Assembly: GCA_946482635.1 (NCBI GenBank)
Contig: CAMLSG010000088.1
Coordinates: 1-19,526, forward strand
Reading direction: 5' to 3'
From: an uncultured Duganella sp.
GTDB lineage: Bacteria; Pseudomonadota; Gammaproteobacteria; Burkholderiales; Burkholderiaceae
Length of the DNA: 19,526 bases
A model generated the notes under the pieces. That model was given only the letters and a program-made list of their open reading frames with translations, did not search any database and was not told where the DNA came from. Below, one piece after another: positions 17,783-19,526 of this stretch (its first letter is position 1; every line of letters starts with the position of its first letter). Made by a program: the position numbers and the translations under genes.

Positions 17783-19333
17783 ATGAAAACAATCATCCGA
17801 ACCCTTCCAGCCCTGATGCTTGCCGCGAGCTGCGTGCATGCCCAGGAAAAGCCAGCGGCCGAAGGCGCCGCCAAAGCCTCGGCAGCCGCCGAACGTCCGG
17901 CCGAGACCAAAGCATTCGACCGCACGCTGAAGGCCGAATCTTCCGTCACAAAGAACAGCACCGTCACGATCAGGGGCAAATCCGTACCGTACAAGGTCAC
18001 CGCCGGCACCCAGCCGGTATGGGACAAGGACGGCAAGGTGGTCGCCTCGCTGTTCTACACCTACTACCAGCGCAGCGATGTCGGTGACAAGTCGCGCCGC
18101 CCGCTGGTGCTGTCGTTTAACGGCGGCCCTGGTTCGGCCTCGGTGTGGATGCATATCGCCTACACCGGTCCCAAGGTGCTGAACGTCGATTCGGAAGGCT
18201 ATCCTGTCCAGCCTTACGGCGTGAAGGACAACCCGAACTCCATCCTGGACGTGGCGGACATCATCTACATCGACCCCGTCAACACCGGCTTTTCGCGCAT
18301 CCTCGACCCGAAAGCCGACCGCGCGACATTCTTCGGCGTGAATGCCGACATCAAATATCTGGCCGACTGGCTGCAGGCTTTCGTGTCGCGCGAGGGCCGC
18401 TGGACTTCGCCAAAATTCCTGATTGGCGAAAGCTACGGCACCGCGCGGGTTTCGGGTCTGGCGCTGGAGCTGCAGAACTCTCACTGGATGTACCTGAACG
18501 GCGTGGTGCTGGTATCCCCGACCGGCCTGGGCTTGAAGCGTGACGGCCCGGTTGGCCAGGCGCTGTCCCTGCCCTACTACACCGCTGCCGCCTGGTACCA
18601 GAAAGCCCTGCCGGCCGACCTGCAGCAAAAGGACCTGAAAGACGTGCTGCCGGAAGCGGAATCGTTTGCCGTGAATGAGCTGATTCCGGCGCTCGCCAAT
18701 GGCGGCTTCCTCGACGCGCAAAGGCGCAACGCGGTCGCAGCGAAAGTAGCGCACTATTCAGGCTTGCCGGAAAAGGTCGTCCTCCAGAACAACCTGAGCG
18801 TGCCCGTCGGCACCTTCTGGAAGGAACTGCTGCGCGACAAAGGCTACACCATCGGCCGCCTCGACTCGCGCTACCTCGGCATCGACAAGAAGGATGCAGG
18901 GGACAAGGTCGACTACAATGCCGAGCTGACCTCGTGGCTGCACTCCTTCACGCCGGCCATCAACTACTACCTGCGCGACGTGCTGGGCTACAAGACCGAC
19001 CTTACCTACAATATGTTCGGTCCTGTGCATCCATGGGACAACAAGGACGACAACACCGGCGAGAACCTGCGCCAGGCGATGGCCGCCAATCCCTACCTGA
19101 AGCTGATGGTGCAATCAGGCTACTTCGACGGCGCCACCACCTACTTCGACGCCAAATACACCATGTGGCAGCTCGACCCGAGCGGACGCATGAAGGACCG
19201 CATGCGCTTTGAAGGCTACCGCAGCGGTCACATGATGTACCTGCGCGCCGAAGACCTGGTGAAATCGAACGACGACCTGCGCGACTTTATCCAGAAGGCG
19301 TTGCCGGGCGCCGGCGTCCCCGCGAAATACTGA
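17783..19333 (+). CDS. Exported S10-family serine carboxypeptidase
   Basis: A 516-residue peptidase of family S10 (alpha/beta hydrolase fold), which removes C-terminal residues from peptides. The N-terminus is a signal sequence: either signal peptidase I cleavage after SCVHA (residue 20) or a lipobox-like LAASC with Cys17; an Ala/Glu-rich linker follows. Family motifs are the oxyanion-hole NGGPGSASVWMH (113-124), the nucleophile S217 in IGESYGTARVSG, D449 in SGYFDGATTY and H483 in GYRSGHMMYL, the full Ser-Asp-His triad. The ATG has a weak ribosome site, and a terminator lies only 18 bp upstream, so the promoter position is unclear. A bidirectional terminator follows. Confidence 0.94.
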   Translation: MKTIIRTLPALMLAASCVHAQEKPAAEGAAKASAAAERPAETKAFDRTLKAESSVTKNSTVTIRGKSVPYKVTAGTQPVWDKDGKVVASLFYTYYQRSDVGDKSRRPLVLSFNGGPGSASVWMHIAYTGPKVLNVDSEGYPVQPYGVKDNPNSILDVADIIYIDPVNTGFSRILDPKADRATFFGVNADIKYLADWLQAFVSREGRWTSPKFLIGESYGTARVSGLALELQNSHWMYLNGVVLVSPTGLGLKRDGPVGQALSLPYYTAAAWYQKALPADLQQKDLKDVLPEAESFAVNELIPALANGGFLDAQRRNAVAAKVAHYSGLPEKVVLQNNLSVPVGTFWKELLRDKGYTIGRLDSRYLGIDKKDAGDKVDYNAELTSWLHSFTPAINYYLRDVLGYKTDLTYNMFGPVHPWDNKDDNTGENLRQAMAANPYLKLMVQSGYFDGATTYFDAKYTMWQLDPSGRMKDRMRFEGYRSGHMMYLRAEDLVKSNDDLRDFIQKALPGAGVPAKY

Positions 19334-19334
19334 C

Positions 19335-19363
19335 AAAAAAAAGGAGGCCGAGGCCTCCTTTTT
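19335..19363. terminator. Bidirectional terminator between the S10 peptidase and rpoD
   Basis: GGAGGCC/GGCCTCC (19343-19349, 19352-19358) is flanked by eight A residues on the left and five T residues on the right. Hence there is a T-run after the hairpin on both strands: it can end the peptidase message (plus) and the rpoD message (minus, stronger T-run). Confidence 0.88.
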
Positions 19364-19380
19364 CTTTTGCTGACAGGCGA

Positions 19381-19526
19381 TTACTTCTCCGTCAGGAACG
19401 TCTTCAGCTTGTCCGACCGCGAAGGCTGGCGCAGCTTGCTCATTGCCTTGGCTTCGATCTGGCGGATACGTTCGCGGGTCACGTCGAACTGCTTGCCCAC
19501 TTCTTCCAGCGTGTGGTCGTTCGACA
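19381..19526 (-). CDS. rpoD: RNA polymerase sigma-70 factor RpoD, C-terminal end (partial)
   Basis: The last 48 codons of a gene that runs off the window. Translation gives [20 protein letters not shown] and [19 protein letters not shown], ending KTFLTEK and TAA. This is region 4.2 of the primary sigma factor, the helix-turn-helix that reads the -35 box, with the family's near-invariant [13 protein letters not shown]. The rest of the gene, needed to tell RpoD from a close paralogue such as RpoS, is outside; the C-terminal tail and the DHTLEEVG segment fit RpoD best. Confidence 0.9.
   Translation of the reverse strand, partial: SNDHTLEEVGKQFDVTRERIRQIEAKAMSKLRQPSRSDKLKTFLTEK

Overview
The window looks like chromosomal core sequence from a GC-rich betaproteobacterium, most likely Oxalobacteraceae (Massilia/Duganella/Janthinobacterium-like). 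The basis is the nadE-glnB pair, the hemC-hemD-hemX-hemY block divergent from ppc, an rpoD C-terminus of betaproteobacterial type, and two copies of a GGTCTGACCCC-type palindromic repeat that I associate with this family. No search was run, so the genus is inference.

Layout. 19-2432 (minus): nadE followed by glnB, a glutamine-dependent NAD synthetase with a PII nitrogen sensor. 2568-3689 (plus): a FemAB/GNAT-like acyltransferase, converging on 3686-5263 (minus), a FAD oxidoreductase with a C-terminal Rieske domain; the two share a CTAG in which both stop codons lie. 5341-5880 (minus): inorganic pyrophosphatase with its own terminator. 5997-6475 (plus): a small toxin-antitoxin pair. 6480-10685 (minus): hemC, hemD, hemX, hemY, the middle of tetrapyrrole synthesis plus two membrane proteins; three genes overlap by 1-4 bases, while a repeat element separates hemC from hemD. 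10852-13671 (plus): ppc. 13767-14393 (plus): an exported DUF2807 protein overlapping tail to tail with a GNAT acetyltransferase (14377-15048, minus), itself divergent by 10 bp from yjdM (15059-15400, plus). 15479-17709 (plus): two tandem paralogous HAF-repeat proteins, each with a signal peptide, a predicted beta-propeller and a C-terminal membrane helix with a conserved short tail, preceded by a leader in which the ribosome binding site lies in a 9-bp inverted repeat. 17783-19333 (plus): an exported S10 serine carboxypeptidase. 19381-19526 (minus): the 3' end of rpoD, which runs off the window.

Most genes are housekeeping: nitrogen/NAD status, phosphate hydrolysis, heme synthesis, anaplerosis and the main sigma factor. 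The least explained part is the envelope cluster at 13.7-19.3 kb, especially the HAF pair and its leader. I saw no rRNA, tRNA, CRISPR array, insertion sequence or phage gene. There is no gene-free stretch over 300 bases; the longest gaps are 10686-10851 and 2433-2567.
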